Assembly (NCBI RefSeq): GCF_020181615.1
Contig: NZ_CP084029.1
Location: forward strand, 4,177,201 to 4,217,524
Direction of reading: 5' to 3'
Length of the DNA: 40,324 nucleotides
DNA from: [Mycobacterium] crassicus
GTDB taxonomy: Bacteria > Actinomycetota > Actinomycetes > Mycobacteriales > Mycobacteriaceae
Shown piece after piece: positions 16,733 to 24,613 of this stretch. Every line of letters begins with the position of its first letter. Position 1 is the stretch's first letter. The translations under genes and the position numbers were made by a program. The notes below the pieces were generated by a model that saw nothing but the letters and a program-made list of their open reading frames with translations, was not told the DNA's origin and ran no database searches.

Positions 16733-17533
16733 GTGAGCGAGTCGTCACAACAGCCCCACGCCCTGATTGAGCAGCGCGGACACACCCTGATCCTGACGCT
16801 CAACCGGCCCGAGGCCCGCAACGCCTTGAGCGGCGAAATGCTGGCGATCATGGTCGATGCCTGGGACCGCGTGGACAACGACGACGAGATCCGCACCTGC
16901 ATCCTGACCGGCGCCGGCGGCTACTTCTGCGCCGGAATGGACCTCAAGGCAGCCAACAAGAAGGCGCCCGGCGACTCGTTCAAAGACGGCAGCTACGACC
17001 CTTCACGCATCGACGGGTTGCTCAAGGGCCGCCGGCTCACCAAGCCGTTGATCGCCGCGGTGGAGGGCCCCGCGATCGCCGGAGGCACCGAGATCCTGCA
17101 GGGCACCGACATCCGCATCGCCGGCGAGAGCGCCAAGTTCGGCATCTCCGAGGCCAAGTGGAGCCTGTACCCGATGGGCGGCTCCGCGGTGCGCCTGGCG
17201 CGCCAGATTCCCTACACGATGGCATGTGACCTGCTGTTCACCGGCCGGCACATCACCGCCGCCGAGGCCCTGGAGATGGGCCTGATCGGACATGTGGTGC
17301 CGGACGGTTCCGCGCTGGACAAGGCGCTGGAGATCGCTGAGCAGATCAACAACAACGGCCCGCTGGCCGTGCAGGCGATGCTGCGCACCATCCACGAGAC
17401 CGAGGGCATGCACGAGAACGACGCCTTCAAGCTCGACACCCAGATCGGCATCAAGGTGTTCCTGAGCGAAGACGCCAAAGAAGGGCCGCGGGCGTTCGCC
17501 GAGAAGCGCAAGCCGGAATTCAAGAACCGCTGA
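16733..17533 (+). CDS. echA19: Enoyl-CoA hydratase EchA19
   Basis: A 266-residue crotonase-fold protein. The oxyanion-hole segments are [11 protein letters not shown] (first NH) and [18 protein letters not shown] (second), with the catalytic acidic residues in the GGTEILQG and [13 protein letters not shown] regions. It matches recalled EchA19 (Rv3516), which hydrates the double bond of steroid enoyl-CoA side-chain intermediates. The GTG at 16733 is supported by GAAAGGCGG upstream and gives the usual length. It is divergent from fadD19 around a KstR box and overlaps the next gene as TGATG, indicating one operon. Confidence 0.94.
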   Translation: MSESSQQPHALIEQRGHTLILTLNRPEARNALSGEMLAIMVDAWDRVDNDDEIRTCILTGAGGYFCAGMDLKAANKKAPGDSFKDGSYDPSRIDGLLKGRRLTKPLIAAVEGPAIAGGTEILQGTDIRIAGESAKFGISEAKWSLYPMGGSAVRLARQIPYTMACDLLFTGRHITAAEALEMGLIGHVVPDGSALDKALEIAEQINNNGPLAVQAMLRTIHETEGMHENDAFKLDTQIGIKVFLSEDAKEGPRAFAEKRKPEFKNR

Positions 17534-18504
17534 TGCAGGTCGCGGTCACCGGCGGCACCGGCTACCTCGGCGCACACACCGTTCGGGCACTGCTGGAAGC
17601 CGGACATTCGGTGCGCCTGCTGGTGGCCCCGGGCTGCGGTGACGAGCCCGTCATTCCCCGGCTGCGCGAATTGGGCTCCCTGGAGGTGCTCGACGGCGAC
17701 ATCCGCGACACCGGCGTGGTGGCCGCACTGCTGGACGGCTGCGACTCGGTGCTGCACGCCGCCGGGGTGGTCGGCACCAACGACCGGCAAGAGAAGTTGA
17801 TGTGGGACATCAACGCCCATGCCACCGAAGCGATCCTGACCCGTGCGGTGGCCGCCGGACTGGACCCGGTGGTGTCGGTCAGCTCCTACAGTGCGCTGTT
17901 CCCACCGCCGGACGGTGTGATCGGCCCGAACTCCCCCACCGTGCCCGGGCGCAGTGCCTACGCCCGCACCAAGGCCTACGGCGAGCGGGTGGCCCGCCGG
18001 CTGCAGGATGAGGGCGCCCCGGTCGTGGTCACCTACCCCTCCAGCGTGGTCGGCCCGGCGTTTCACACCGCGCCCGGCGTCACCGAGCGGGGCTGGGCGC
18101 CGATCGTGAAATACCGGGTGGCGCCGGTGGTGCGCGGCGGCATGGCGATGGTCGACGTCCGCGACATCGGTCGGGTGCACGAGGCGCTGATGCGGCCCGG
18201 CCGCGGCCCGCACCGGTATCTGTGCGGCGGGATCATGGTCGGCTTCGACGAGATGATCACCGCGGTGGAGCAGGGCCTGGGTAAGCGGGTGCGCCGAATC
18301 CGGGTGGCCCCCAGCGTTTTCAAGGGAATCGGCCGGGTAAGCGATCTGGCCAGCAAGTTGTTGCCGCTGCCCGAGTCGCTGAGCTACGAGGCGGCCTGGC
18401 TGCTGACCTCGGCCACCCCGACCGACGACTCGGCCACGCTGGCCGACCTGGGCCTGGCGTGGAGTTCGCCGACCGAGGCGATCATCGAGTCGCTGCGGGG
18501 TTAG
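17533..18504 (+). CDS. NAD-dependent epimerase/dehydratase (extended SDR, 3beta-HSD-like)
   Basis: A 323-residue extended SDR. The glycine motif TGGTGYLG is at 6-13, an acidic/aspartate region GDIRD follows near 55-59, and Tyr143-x3-Lys147 (YARTK) with SVSSYS upstream gives the catalytic triad. The layout matches the NAD-dependent epimerase and 3beta-hydroxysteroid dehydrogenase superfamily, whose members oxidise or reduce hydroxyl/keto groups. Coupling to echA19 (TGATG) puts it in the KstR-controlled unit; a role with a hydroxylated steroid acyl-CoA is inferred, not shown. I do not recall a direct counterpart at this position in M. tuberculosis. Confidence 0.85.
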   Translation: MQVAVTGGTGYLGAHTVRALLEAGHSVRLLVAPGCGDEPVIPRLRELGSLEVLDGDIRDTGVVAALLDGCDSVLHAAGVVGTNDRQEKLMWDINAHATEAILTRAVAAGLDPVVSVSSYSALFPPPDGVIGPNSPTVPGRSAYARTKAYGERVARRLQDEGAPVVVTYPSSVVGPAFHTAPGVTERGWAPIVKYRVAPVVRGGMAMVDVRDIGRVHEALMRPGRGPHRYLCGGIMVGFDEMITAVEQGLGKRVRRIRVAPSVFKGIGRVSDLASKLLPLPESLSYEAAWLLTSATPTDDSATLADLGLAWSSPTEAIIESLRG

Positions 18505-18510
18505 CCCCGG

Positions 18511-18560
18511 CCCCTTCTCGCCCTTTCCCGGCGAGCCCCTTCTCGCCCTTTCCCGGCGAG
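18511..18560. repeat. Two perfect tandem copies of a 25-bp hairpin-forming unit
   Basis: Bases 18511-18535 and 18536-18560 are identical. Each copy contains CTCGCC and GGCGAG around 7 bases, giving a 6-bp stem, so the RNA or DNA could form two adjacent hairpins. The element lies 7 bp after the stop of the epimerase-like gene and 88 bp before the next start. It could act as a double terminator, an mRNA-stabilising element or a copy of a dispersed intergenic repeat. Confidence 0.85.
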
Positions 18561-18599
18561 CGTGGAACCATTGCGATTTTCCGGCCGGATTTTCGCAAC

Positions 18600-18613
18600 C
18601 AGAACACGTTCGG
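18600..18613. promoter_or_regulatory. Degenerate KstR-like site
   Basis: The core AACACGTT at 18603-18610 fits nnAACnnGTTnn, but the outer T and A of the KstR consensus are replaced by C and G. It lies 34 bp before the DUF559-like gene. Weak evidence only. Confidence 0.25.
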
Positions 18614-18647
18614 CGTAGGTGTCGGGGGTCGTTGGCAGACTCCCGCC

Positions 18648-19523
18648 ATGGTGACACCGTTCCTGGGCAGCGAGGCCGTCCGCGCCGGGCGGCTGACGCC
18701 CTACGCATTGCGGAGCCGCTTCGTCGCCATCCATCCAGACGTGTATGTACCGGCCGGAACGCGGCCCACCGCCGTGTTGCGGGCCCAAGCCGCCTGGCTG
18801 TGGTCACGGCGACGCGGAATCGTCGCGGGCCAGTCGGCCGCCGCGCTGCACGGCGCGAAATGGGTCGACGATCACGCGCCGGCCGAGTTGCTATACGACT
18901 GTCGTCGACCGCCCGAGCACATCCGCACCTGGTCGGACCGCGTGGACGATAATGAGGTCCAACTGATCGGCGGGATACCCGCGACCACACCGGCCCGCAC
19001 CGCATTGGACCTTGCCTGCCGTTATCCCCAGGTCAGGGCCGTCGCGGCCATCGACGCGCTCGGGCAGGCCACCGACCTAAAGATCGTCGACGTCGAGTTG
19101 CTGGCCGAGCGATACCGGGGCCGCCGCGGAATTTGCGCTGCCCGAACTGCGCTGCCGCTCGTCGACTCCGGTGCCGACTCACCGCAGGAGAGCAAGCTGC
19201 GGCTCCGTCTCATCCGGGCTGGCTATCCGCCGCCGCAGACTCAGATCCCGGTTTACGACGAATGGCACCAGCTTGTCGCGGTGCTGGACATGGGGTGGGA
19301 GGAGATCCTCGTCGGCCTCGACTACGAAGGCGAACATCACCGCACCACTCCGAGGCGATTCAACCAAGGCATCCGACGCCACGAGACGGTGACCGGGCTC
19401 GGCTGGATCGACCTGCGGATCACCCTCGAAGACACCGAAGGCGGCATCCTCGCCCGCGTCGCGGACGCCTGGGCGCGACGAGCGTGTACTCCCAGCGATT
19501 TTCGCGCGCGATTTCCGCGCTGA
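18648..19523 (+). CDS. AbiEi-like N-terminus/DUF559-like nuclease-fold protein (Rv3517-like)
   Basis: A 291-residue protein of a family with many copies in mycobacteria. The N-terminal part (AAWLWSRRRGIVAGQSAAALHGAKWV) resembles the AbiEi antitoxin-type winged helix. The C-terminal part has a DUF559/Vsr-like PD-(D/E)xK pattern: SPQESKLRLRLIRAGYPPPQTQIPV, then VLDMGWEEILVGLDYEGEHHRT (Asp and Glu candidates) and HETVTGLGWIDLRIT. Its position between echA19 and cyp142 corresponds to Rv3517. Function is unknown; no toxin partner is adjacent. I chose the ATG at 18648, since the frame upstream runs through the tandem repeat and is not protein-like. Confidence 0.75.
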   Translation: MVTPFLGSEAVRAGRLTPYALRSRFVAIHPDVYVPAGTRPTAVLRAQAAWLWSRRRGIVAGQSAAALHGAKWVDDHAPAELLYDCRRPPEHIRTWSDRVDDNEVQLIGGIPATTPARTALDLACRYPQVRAVAAIDALGQATDLKIVDVELLAERYRGRRGICAARTALPLVDSGADSPQESKLRLRLIRAGYPPPQTQIPVYDEWHQLVAVLDMGWEEILVGLDYEGEHHRTTPRRFNQGIRRHETVTGLGWIDLRITLEDTEGGILARVADAWARRACTPSDFRARFPR

Positions 19524-19535
19524 CTACACGCTCGA

Positions 19536-20765
19536 CTACGCCAGCACCGGCTTGGTCGGGGTGAACACCACCGGCATCGCCTCCGGGCCGGACACGAAGT
19601 TCGCCGGGCGCAGCGGCACCTCGGCTCCATCCGCCAGTCGCAGGTCCGGTAGCCGCTGCAGCACCCGCTCGGTCATCAGCGAAAGCTCCAGCCTGGCCAG
19701 TTGATTGCCCATGCAGAAGTGGGTACCGAAGCCGAAGGACAAATGACTGTTGGGGTCGCGCTTGATGTCGAACCGATCCGGGTCGTCGAACACCGCCTCG
19801 TCGAAGTTCGCCGATTCGAACAGCAGCATGATCTTCTCGCCCTGCTTGAGCTGGGTGCCGTGGAACTCGGCATCGGCGGTCAAGGTGCGGCACATGTTCT
19901 TCACCGGCGAGGTCCAGCGCAGCATCTCCTCGATGGCGCCGGGCAGCAGGCTCGAGTCGGCCCGCAGCATGTCCCACTGGTCGCGGTGGCGCATCAATTC
20001 CCCGGTTCCCCCCGACAGCGTGTGGCGGGTGGTCTCGTCGCCGCCGATCAGGATCAACAGGGTCTCGAAGATGATCTCGTCGTCGGTCATCACCGCGCCG
20101 TCCACCTCGGCGTTGACCAGAACGGAGAACAGGTCGTCGGTGGGTTCGGCACGACGTTGCGTGATGATGCCCCTGGTGAATTCGGTCCAGCCGGCGAACG
20201 CCTCCATCACCGCCTGAGCCGTCGCCGACTCCGGATCCAGGTGTGAACTCTGCCCCTTGACCAGGTCATCGGACCACTCCAGCAGCATCGAACGGTCTTC
20301 GGGCAGGACGCCGAGCATGTCACCGATCACCGCCATCGGCAGCGGCGCAGCGATATCGCGGACGAAGTCGCACTCCCCGCGCTCGCAGACCGCGTCGATC
20401 AGCGTGTCGCAGAGTGTCCCGATTGAGGGCAGCTGGGCATGCACCCGCTTGCGGGTGAAGCCGGCGTTGACCAGTTTGCGCCGCACCAGGTGCTCCGGGT
20501 CGTCCATGTCGATCATGTAGGGCATGCCCGGCTGGTCGGGCCGGATGCCACCGGCACTGGAGAACAGTTCCGCGTTGCGCTCGGCCTCGATCACCGCGGC
20601 GTAGCTGGCCGCGGCGGCCTGCCCGTTGCGGTCCCGGAACACCGGTTCGTGTGCGCGCATCCATTTGTAGGCGGCGCGCGCCCCACCGTCGGAGTAGAAG
20701 GTGCCGTCGGTCAGGTCGACGTCGGGCTTCGTCGTCGCCTTTGCATCGGCCATTACCTCGGTCAT
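19536..20765 (-). CDS. cyp142: Cytochrome P450, CYP142 (steroid C26/C27 monooxygenase)
   Basis: A 409-residue P450. The I-helix reads LLILIGGDETTRHTLSGG, the heme-binding loop FGFGTHFCMGNQLARLE places the thiolate at Cys351, and the ExxR helix lies in EEMLRW. It follows recalled CYP142A1 (Rv3518c) closely, e.g. AGGIRPDQPGMPYMIDMDDPEHL. CYP142 oxidises the terminal carbon of the cholesterol or cholestenone side chain to the acid that FadD19 then activates. The ATG at 20765 is chosen because GGAGG lies 6 bases upstream; the longer frame runs into the divergent gene. Only 28 bp separate it from the Rv3519-like gene, and I found no good KstR box between them. Confidence 0.95.
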   Translation of the reverse strand: MTEVMADAKATTKPDVDLTDGTFYSDGGARAAYKWMRAHEPVFRDRNGQAAAASYAAVIEAERNAELFSSAGGIRPDQPGMPYMIDMDDPEHLVRRKLVNAGFTRKRVHAQLPSIGTLCDTLIDAVCERGECDFVRDIAAPLPMAVIGDMLGVLPEDRSMLLEWSDDLVKGQSSHLDPESATAQAVMEAFAGWTEFTRGIITQRRAEPTDDLFSVLVNAEVDGAVMTDDEIIFETLLILIGGDETTRHTLSGGTGELMRHRDQWDMLRADSSLLPGAIEEMLRWTSPVKNMCRTLTADAEFHGTQLKQGEKIMLLFESANFDEAVFDDPDRFDIKRDPNSHLSFGFGTHFCMGNQLARLELSLMTERVLQRLPDLRLADGAEVPLRPANFVSGPEAMPVVFTPTKPVLA

Positions 20766-20793
20766 CAGCATCCTCCGGATTACAGTGGGCGTC

Positions 20794-21519
20794 ATGGCTC
20801 TTTCGCAGCACACGATCGCTGGCACTGTGCTTACCATGCCCGTCCGCGTCCGTCAGGCAGATGTGCATTCCGCCATGTTCTCGGTCCCGGCGGACGCCGC
20901 GCAAGCCATGATCGACTACAGCGGACTGCAGGTCTTCCAGCATCGACCGGGACAGGCCGTGGTGAACCTGATGCTGGCCCGCTACCTCGACGGCGACCTC
21001 GGCCGCTACCTCGAGTTCGGTACCGCGGTGATGATCAACCCGCCGGGGTCGACGGCAAGCGGCTGGCGGGCGTTGGGTGACGCCGGGGCTTTCATCCACC
21101 ACCTGCCGGTGGATCAGGAGTTCACCCTGGAGGCCGGGCGCACCATCTGGGGCTTCCCGAAGATCATGGCGGACTTCACCGTTCGCGACGGCCGGCGGTT
21201 GGGTTTCGATGTGGCCGCCGACGGCCAGCACATCGCCACCATGAAGTTCGGCCGTGGGCTGCCGGTGCCGGGCCTGTTCACCTCGAAGCCGCGGACGCTC
21301 AAAGCGTTCAGCCACCTCGACGGTGTGACCCGGGAAATTCCTTGGGGCATGAAGATTTCCGGGGTTCGCGGGGCGATCGGGGGCGCCAGCCTCAAGCTGG
21401 GCACCCACCCGTACGCCCGCGAGCTGGCCGCGCTGGGCCTGCCCAAGCGGCCGATGATGTCGTCGATCGTGGGCCACGTCGACATGACGTTCGGCGACGG
21501 TGAGGTGATCGGCCGCTAA
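20794..21519 (+). CDS. Acetoacetate-decarboxylase-fold protein (Rv3519-like)
   Basis: A 241-residue protein of the acetoacetate decarboxylase-like family (ADC fold), starting MALSQHTIAGTVLTMPVRVR. FEFGT-like strands, the GFPKIMADF segment and the basic C-terminus fit the family. The Schiff-base Lys of true acetoacetate decarboxylase would be expected in the GFPK region (WGFPKIMADFTV), where a Lys is present, but activity is not assured; some family members are aldolase-dehydratases. The position opposite cyp142 corresponds to Rv3519. The ATG at 20794 is used because the upstream frame enters cyp142. Role in sterol breakdown is inferred from context. Confidence 0.82.
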   Translation: MALSQHTIAGTVLTMPVRVRQADVHSAMFSVPADAAQAMIDYSGLQVFQHRPGQAVVNLMLARYLDGDLGRYLEFGTAVMINPPGSTASGWRALGDAGAFIHHLPVDQEFTLEAGRTIWGFPKIMADFTVRDGRRLGFDVAADGQHIATMKFGRGLPVPGLFTSKPRTLKAFSHLDGVTREIPWGMKISGVRGAIGGASLKLGTHPYARELAALGLPKRPMMSSIVGHVDMTFGDGEVIGR

Positions 21520-21524
21520 CGCCC

Positions 21525-23072
21525 CTAGATCTTGGCGTCCCGCCCCTCCCAGTACGGGTCGCGCAGCTTGCGCTTGTAGAGCTTCCCGTTGGGGTCGCGC
21601 GGCATCTCTACGATGTAGTCAATTGACTTGGGCAGCTTGAACTTCGCCAGCCGCGCCGCCGCATACTCCATCAACTCGGCGGTCAGCGCGTCATCGCCGA
21701 CCACGCCCTCGGCGGGCTGCACGACGGCCTTGATCGCCTCGCCCCAGTCCTCGTCGGGCACTCCGAACACCGCGACGTCGAGCACCTTCGGGTGGATGAT
21801 CAGCTCGTTCTCGATCTCGGCCGGGTAGACGTTGACCCCGCCGGAGATGATCATGTTGGTCTTGCGGTCCTGCAGGAACAGGTACCCGTCCTCGTCGAGG
21901 TAGCCGACGTCGCCGACGGTGAACAGGTCACCGGCGCGGTTCTCCTGGGTCTTCTTCTCGTCGTTGTGGTAGGCGAAGCTGGATCCGCCCATCTGCATGT
22001 AGACGGTGCCGACCTCACCGGGCGGCAGCTCGTTGCCCTCGTCGTCGAGCACCTTGACCACCGAATACGGCCACGCCTTGCCGACCGAACCGGGGCGCTC
22101 CAGCCACTCGGCGCCGCTGATCTTGGTGCCGCCGCCCTCGGTGGCGGCGTAGTACTCGGTGATCACCGGGCCCCACCAGTCGAGCATCTGGCGCTTGACC
22201 TCCGGCGGGCACGGCGCGGCACCGTGAATCATGTTGCGCAGCGACGACATGTCGTAGCGCGCCCGCACGTCGGCCGGCAGCGCCAGCAACCGGCGGAACT
22301 GGGTGGGCACCATGTGGCTGTGGGTGACCTTGTGCTTCTCGATCAGCGCCAGCATCTCCTCGGGATCCCACTTGTCCATCAGCACCACCATGTGGCCCAG
22401 CTGGATAGAGATGGCCGAGAAGTTCAGCACCGCAGTGTGATACAGCGGCGAACCACAGATGTGCACGTGGTTGTCGAACGGCACCAGGTCATACAGCGCG
22501 AAGAAGCCGGCCGAGGCCACCGGCACCGCGTCGGGGTCGGCTCCGGTCAGCGGACGCTTGACGCCCTTGGGTTTTCCGGTGGTGCCGGAGGTGTAGAGCA
22601 TGGCCGCACCCATGGTGCGCACGTCGGGCCGGCCTTCCTCGTCGGCACCCAGCGCCGACAGCGGGGCGAAGCCGTCGATGTGGCCGACGGCGAACCGCCG
22701 GTCGGCGGCCAGGCCGGCCTCGTCGGCGGCGATCGTCGACGCCTCGGCGAACCGCTCATGGGCGACAAGGGCTTTGGCACCACTGTCGGCGAGGATGTAA
22801 CCGATCTCCGGCCCGGTCAGGTGCCAGTTGATCGCGACGATGTAGAGCCCGGTCTGCATAGCGGCGAAGTACACCGCCAGGGTGTCAACGGTGTTGGGCA
22901 GCACCATCACCAGCACGTCGCCGGGTTCCAGACCCAGTGCCTGCAGGCCCCGCCCGTAACGGTCGGCGCGGGCGGCCAGTTCGCCGTAGGTCAGCTGGCC
23001 CCCCAGTACGTCGACGACCGCGGCGGCGTCGGGGGTGTCACGGGCGATGTTCCACAGGCCGGCTTCGCTCAT
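21525..23072 (-). CDS. AMP-forming acyl-CoA synthetase (FadD family)
   Basis: A 515-residue ligase with the phosphate loop YTSGTTGKPKG at 160-170, the YYAATEGGG substrate motif, GDVGYLDEDGYLFLQDR, and the catalytic Lys in DPNGKLYKRKLR near residue 498. It is not FadD19 or FadD17 and I cannot assign a FadD number. A KstR box lies 10 bp before the ATG. The -10 TAGATT (23084-23079) ends six bases before the ATG, so the transcript is probably leaderless. The gene lies head-on to the Rv3519-like gene (5-bp gap). Steroid or side-chain-derived acids are the likely substrates from regulation. Confidence 0.9.
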   Translation of the reverse strand: MSEAGLWNIARDTPDAAAVVDVLGGQLTYGELAARADRYGRGLQALGLEPGDVLVMVLPNTVDTLAVYFAAMQTGLYIVAINWHLTGPEIGYILADSGAKALVAHERFAEASTIAADEAGLAADRRFAVGHIDGFAPLSALGADEEGRPDVRTMGAAMLYTSGTTGKPKGVKRPLTGADPDAVPVASAGFFALYDLVPFDNHVHICGSPLYHTAVLNFSAISIQLGHMVVLMDKWDPEEMLALIEKHKVTHSHMVPTQFRRLLALPADVRARYDMSSLRNMIHGAAPCPPEVKRQMLDWWGPVITEYYAATEGGGTKISGAEWLERPGSVGKAWPYSVVKVLDDEGNELPPGEVGTVYMQMGGSSFAYHNDEKKTQENRAGDLFTVGDVGYLDEDGYLFLQDRKTNMIISGGVNVYPAEIENELIIHPKVLDVAVFGVPDEDWGEAIKAVVQPAEGVVGDDALTAELMEYAAARLAKFKLPKSIDYIVEMPRDPNGKLYKRKLRDPYWEGRDAKI

Positions 23073-23081
23073 CCGGCCAAT

Positions 23082-23097
23082 CTAGAACGTGTTCTAG
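23082..23097. promoter_or_regulatory. KstR operator, perfect palindrome
   Basis: CTAGAACGTGTTCTAG contains TAGAACGTGTTCTA (23083-23096), a full match to TnnAACnnGTTnnA. It controls the fadD gene at 23072. The stop codon of the upstream SRPBCC gene (23096-23094) lies inside the box, so the operator sits inside a same-strand gene cluster. Confidence 0.92.
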
Positions 23098-23513
23098 CCG
23101 GGTGGCAAGGCGGGCGTACCGGCGCGGATCGCACGCAGCATGTAGTTGGTGGCCACCACGTGAAGCCTGGTGCCGATGACCAGGGCACGGTAAGCGCGGC
23201 CGTGGATCCCGGGGAACGCCGCGTAGCTGCGGGCGTGCACCAGGGTGCCTCCGCCGGGGGCGTCGGTGAGCTCGAAGACCAGTCGGTAACGCGAGAACCG
23301 ATGCCGCCCCACCAGACTGATCCGCCGCTGCTCGATGCTCTCGGCAACCGCGAAACCCGCCCGGGGTTGCGGGCCGAGCAGCACGAGCAGCGGATTGCGT
23401 TCGCCGCTGCGCAACAGAGCCGCGGTGTACCGCTGCAGCGCGGCCCATACCCGATCTCGCGGCGCGTCGACCCGCACCACGTGCTCATCGATGTACGGCA
23501 GTTCGTCGGCCAC
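23094..23513 (-). CDS. SRPBCC-fold (START/polyketide-cyclase-like) protein
   Basis: A 139-residue protein with the helix-grip pattern: an initial strand EHVVRVDAPRDRVWAALQRY, then SRYRLVFELTDAPGGGTLVHARSYAAFPGIHGRAYRALVIG and a long C-terminal helix. SRPBCC proteins bind hydrophobic ligands such as sterols and polyketides. It begins 10 bp after the F420-type gene on the same strand and ends inside the KstR box of the downstream fadD. A ligand-carrier role for a steroid is an inference. No catalytic motif was recognised. Confidence 0.78.
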   Translation of the reverse strand: MADELPYIDEHVVRVDAPRDRVWAALQRYTAALLRSGERNPLLVLLGPQPRAGFAVAESIEQRRISLVGRHRFSRYRLVFELTDAPGGGTLVHARSYAAFPGIHGRAYRALVIGTRLHVVATNYMLRAIRAGTPALPPG

Positions 23514-23523
23514 GCGAACCGCG

Positions 23524-24555
23524 CTAGATCAGCGAAGCCAGCTGCTGCACCTGGGCGGTGTCGCGGGCGGTCACCACCATCATGGTCACGCCGGCGGCCT
23601 CCCACACCTTGATCTGCTTACGCACATAGTCGATGTCGCCGACGATCACGGCGTCGTCCACCAACTCGTCCGGGATGACCTTGGCCGCCTCGTCCTTGCG
23701 ATCCGAGCGGAACAGCTTGGTCACGTCGTCGACGACCTCGGAATAACCCATCCGGCGGTAGACCTCGGCGTGGAAGTTGGTGTCTTCGGAGCCCATCCCG
23801 CCCATGTAGAGCGCCAGGTAGGGCTTGATGCCGGCGAACGCCGCGGCGCGGTCGTCGGTGATGACCACCTGGGCGGTCGCGCAGATCTCGAAGTCCTCGC
23901 GGGTGCGCCGCGCGCCGGGCCGGGCGAAGCCCTCGTCGAGCCACTCGTTGTACATGCCGGCCAGCCGCGGCGCGTAGAAGATCGGCAGCCAGCCGTCGGC
24001 GATCTCGGCGGCCAGCGCGATGTTCTTCGGGCCTTCGGCGCCGAGCATGATCGGGATGTCGGCGCGCCGCGGGTGCACGATCGGCTTGAGCGCTTTGCCC
24101 AGCCCGGTGCTGCCCTCGCCGCTCAGCGGCAGCGGGTAGTGCGGACCAGCGCTGGTTACCGGGGCTTGCCGAGCCCACACCTGGCGCAGGATGTCGATGT
24201 ATTCGCGGGTCCGGGCCAACGGCTTGCCGAAGCGTTGGCCGTACCAGCCTTCGACGACCTGCGGGCCGGATACGCCGAGCCCGAGGATGTGCCGTCCGCC
24301 GGAGAGGTGATCCAGCGTCAACGCGGCCATCGCGCAGGCGGTCGGAGTGCGCGCCGAAAGCTGCACCACCGAGGTGCCCAGCCGCAGCCGCTGCGTGGAC
24401 GAACCCCACCAGGCCAGCGGTGTGTAGGCGTCCGATCCCCATGCCTCGGCGGTGAAGACGGCGTCAAAGCCGGCGTCCTCGGCCGCGGACACCAACTCTG
24501 CGTGGTTGGTCGGCGGCTGCGCGCCCCAGTACCCCAGTTGCAATCCCAGCTTCAT
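23524..24555 (-). CDS. LLM-class F420-type oxidoreductase (Rv3520c-like)
   Basis: A 343-residue protein matching recalled Rv3520c almost residue for residue: MKLGLQLGYWGAQPP, AEAWGSDAYTPLAWWGSSTQRLRLGTSVVQLSARTPTACAM and LDHLSGGRHILGLGVSGPQVVEGWYGQ. The fold is the luciferase-like TIM barrel with an F420-binding site; the reaction in sterol catabolism is not established. The ATG at 24555 is preceded by AGGAGG (24568-24563) at 9-base spacing; an ATG at 24585 would put this ribosome binding site inside the gene. A KstR box lies in the 58-bp divergent gap. Confidence 0.93.
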   Translation of the reverse strand: MKLGLQLGYWGAQPPTNHAELVSAAEDAGFDAVFTAEAWGSDAYTPLAWWGSSTQRLRLGTSVVQLSARTPTACAMAALTLDHLSGGRHILGLGVSGPQVVEGWYGQRFGKPLARTREYIDILRQVWARQAPVTSAGPHYPLPLSGEGSTGLGKALKPIVHPRRADIPIMLGAEGPKNIALAAEIADGWLPIFYAPRLAGMYNEWLDEGFARPGARRTREDFEICATAQVVITDDRAAAFAGIKPYLALYMGGMGSEDTNFHAEVYRRMGYSEVVDDVTKLFRSDRKDEAAKVIPDELVDDAVIVGDIDYVRKQIKVWEAAGVTMMVVTARDTAQVQQLASLI

Positions 24556-24562
24556 CGGCGAA

Positions 24563-24568
24563 TTCCTC
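24563..24568 (-). promoter_or_regulatory. Ribosome binding site that fixes the Rv3520c-like start
   Basis: AGGAGG on the minus strand, nine bases before the ATG at 24555. It rules in favour of this start over the in-frame ATG 30 bases upstream. Confidence 0.75.
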
Positions 24569-24590
24569 CTAGCCTTCTTGCTCATACTGT

Positions 24591-24604
24591 TAGAACCTGT
24601 TCTA
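24591..24604. promoter_or_regulatory. KstR operator between the Rv3520c-like and Rv3521-like genes
   Basis: TAGAACCTGTTCTA fits TnnAACnnGTTnnA and is almost palindromic. It lies 9 bp before the GTG of the DUF35 gene and 35 bp before the ATG of the divergent F420-type gene, so it can repress both directions. Confidence 0.92.
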
Positions 24605-24613
24605 CTCGATGCC

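Noticed and set aside
18511..18560. CRISPR array
   Set aside because: There are only two units, directly abutting with no spacer, and no cas genes nearby.
17212..19005. A 597-codon minus-strand frame across echA19 and the epimerase-like gene
   Set aside because: It is Arg/Gly/His-rich, spans two coupled plus-strand genes with clear motifs and crosses the tandem repeat; it has no recognisable domain.
20766..20793. KstR box between cyp142 and the Rv3519-like gene
   Set aside because: No AACnnGTT core exists in the 28-bp gap or its immediate flanks.
21792..23612. A 606-codon plus-strand frame opposite the fadD at 21525-23072
   Set aside because: Shadow of a real AMP-ligase gene; no ribosome binding site, no domain, and it covers the KstR box and the SRPBCC gene.
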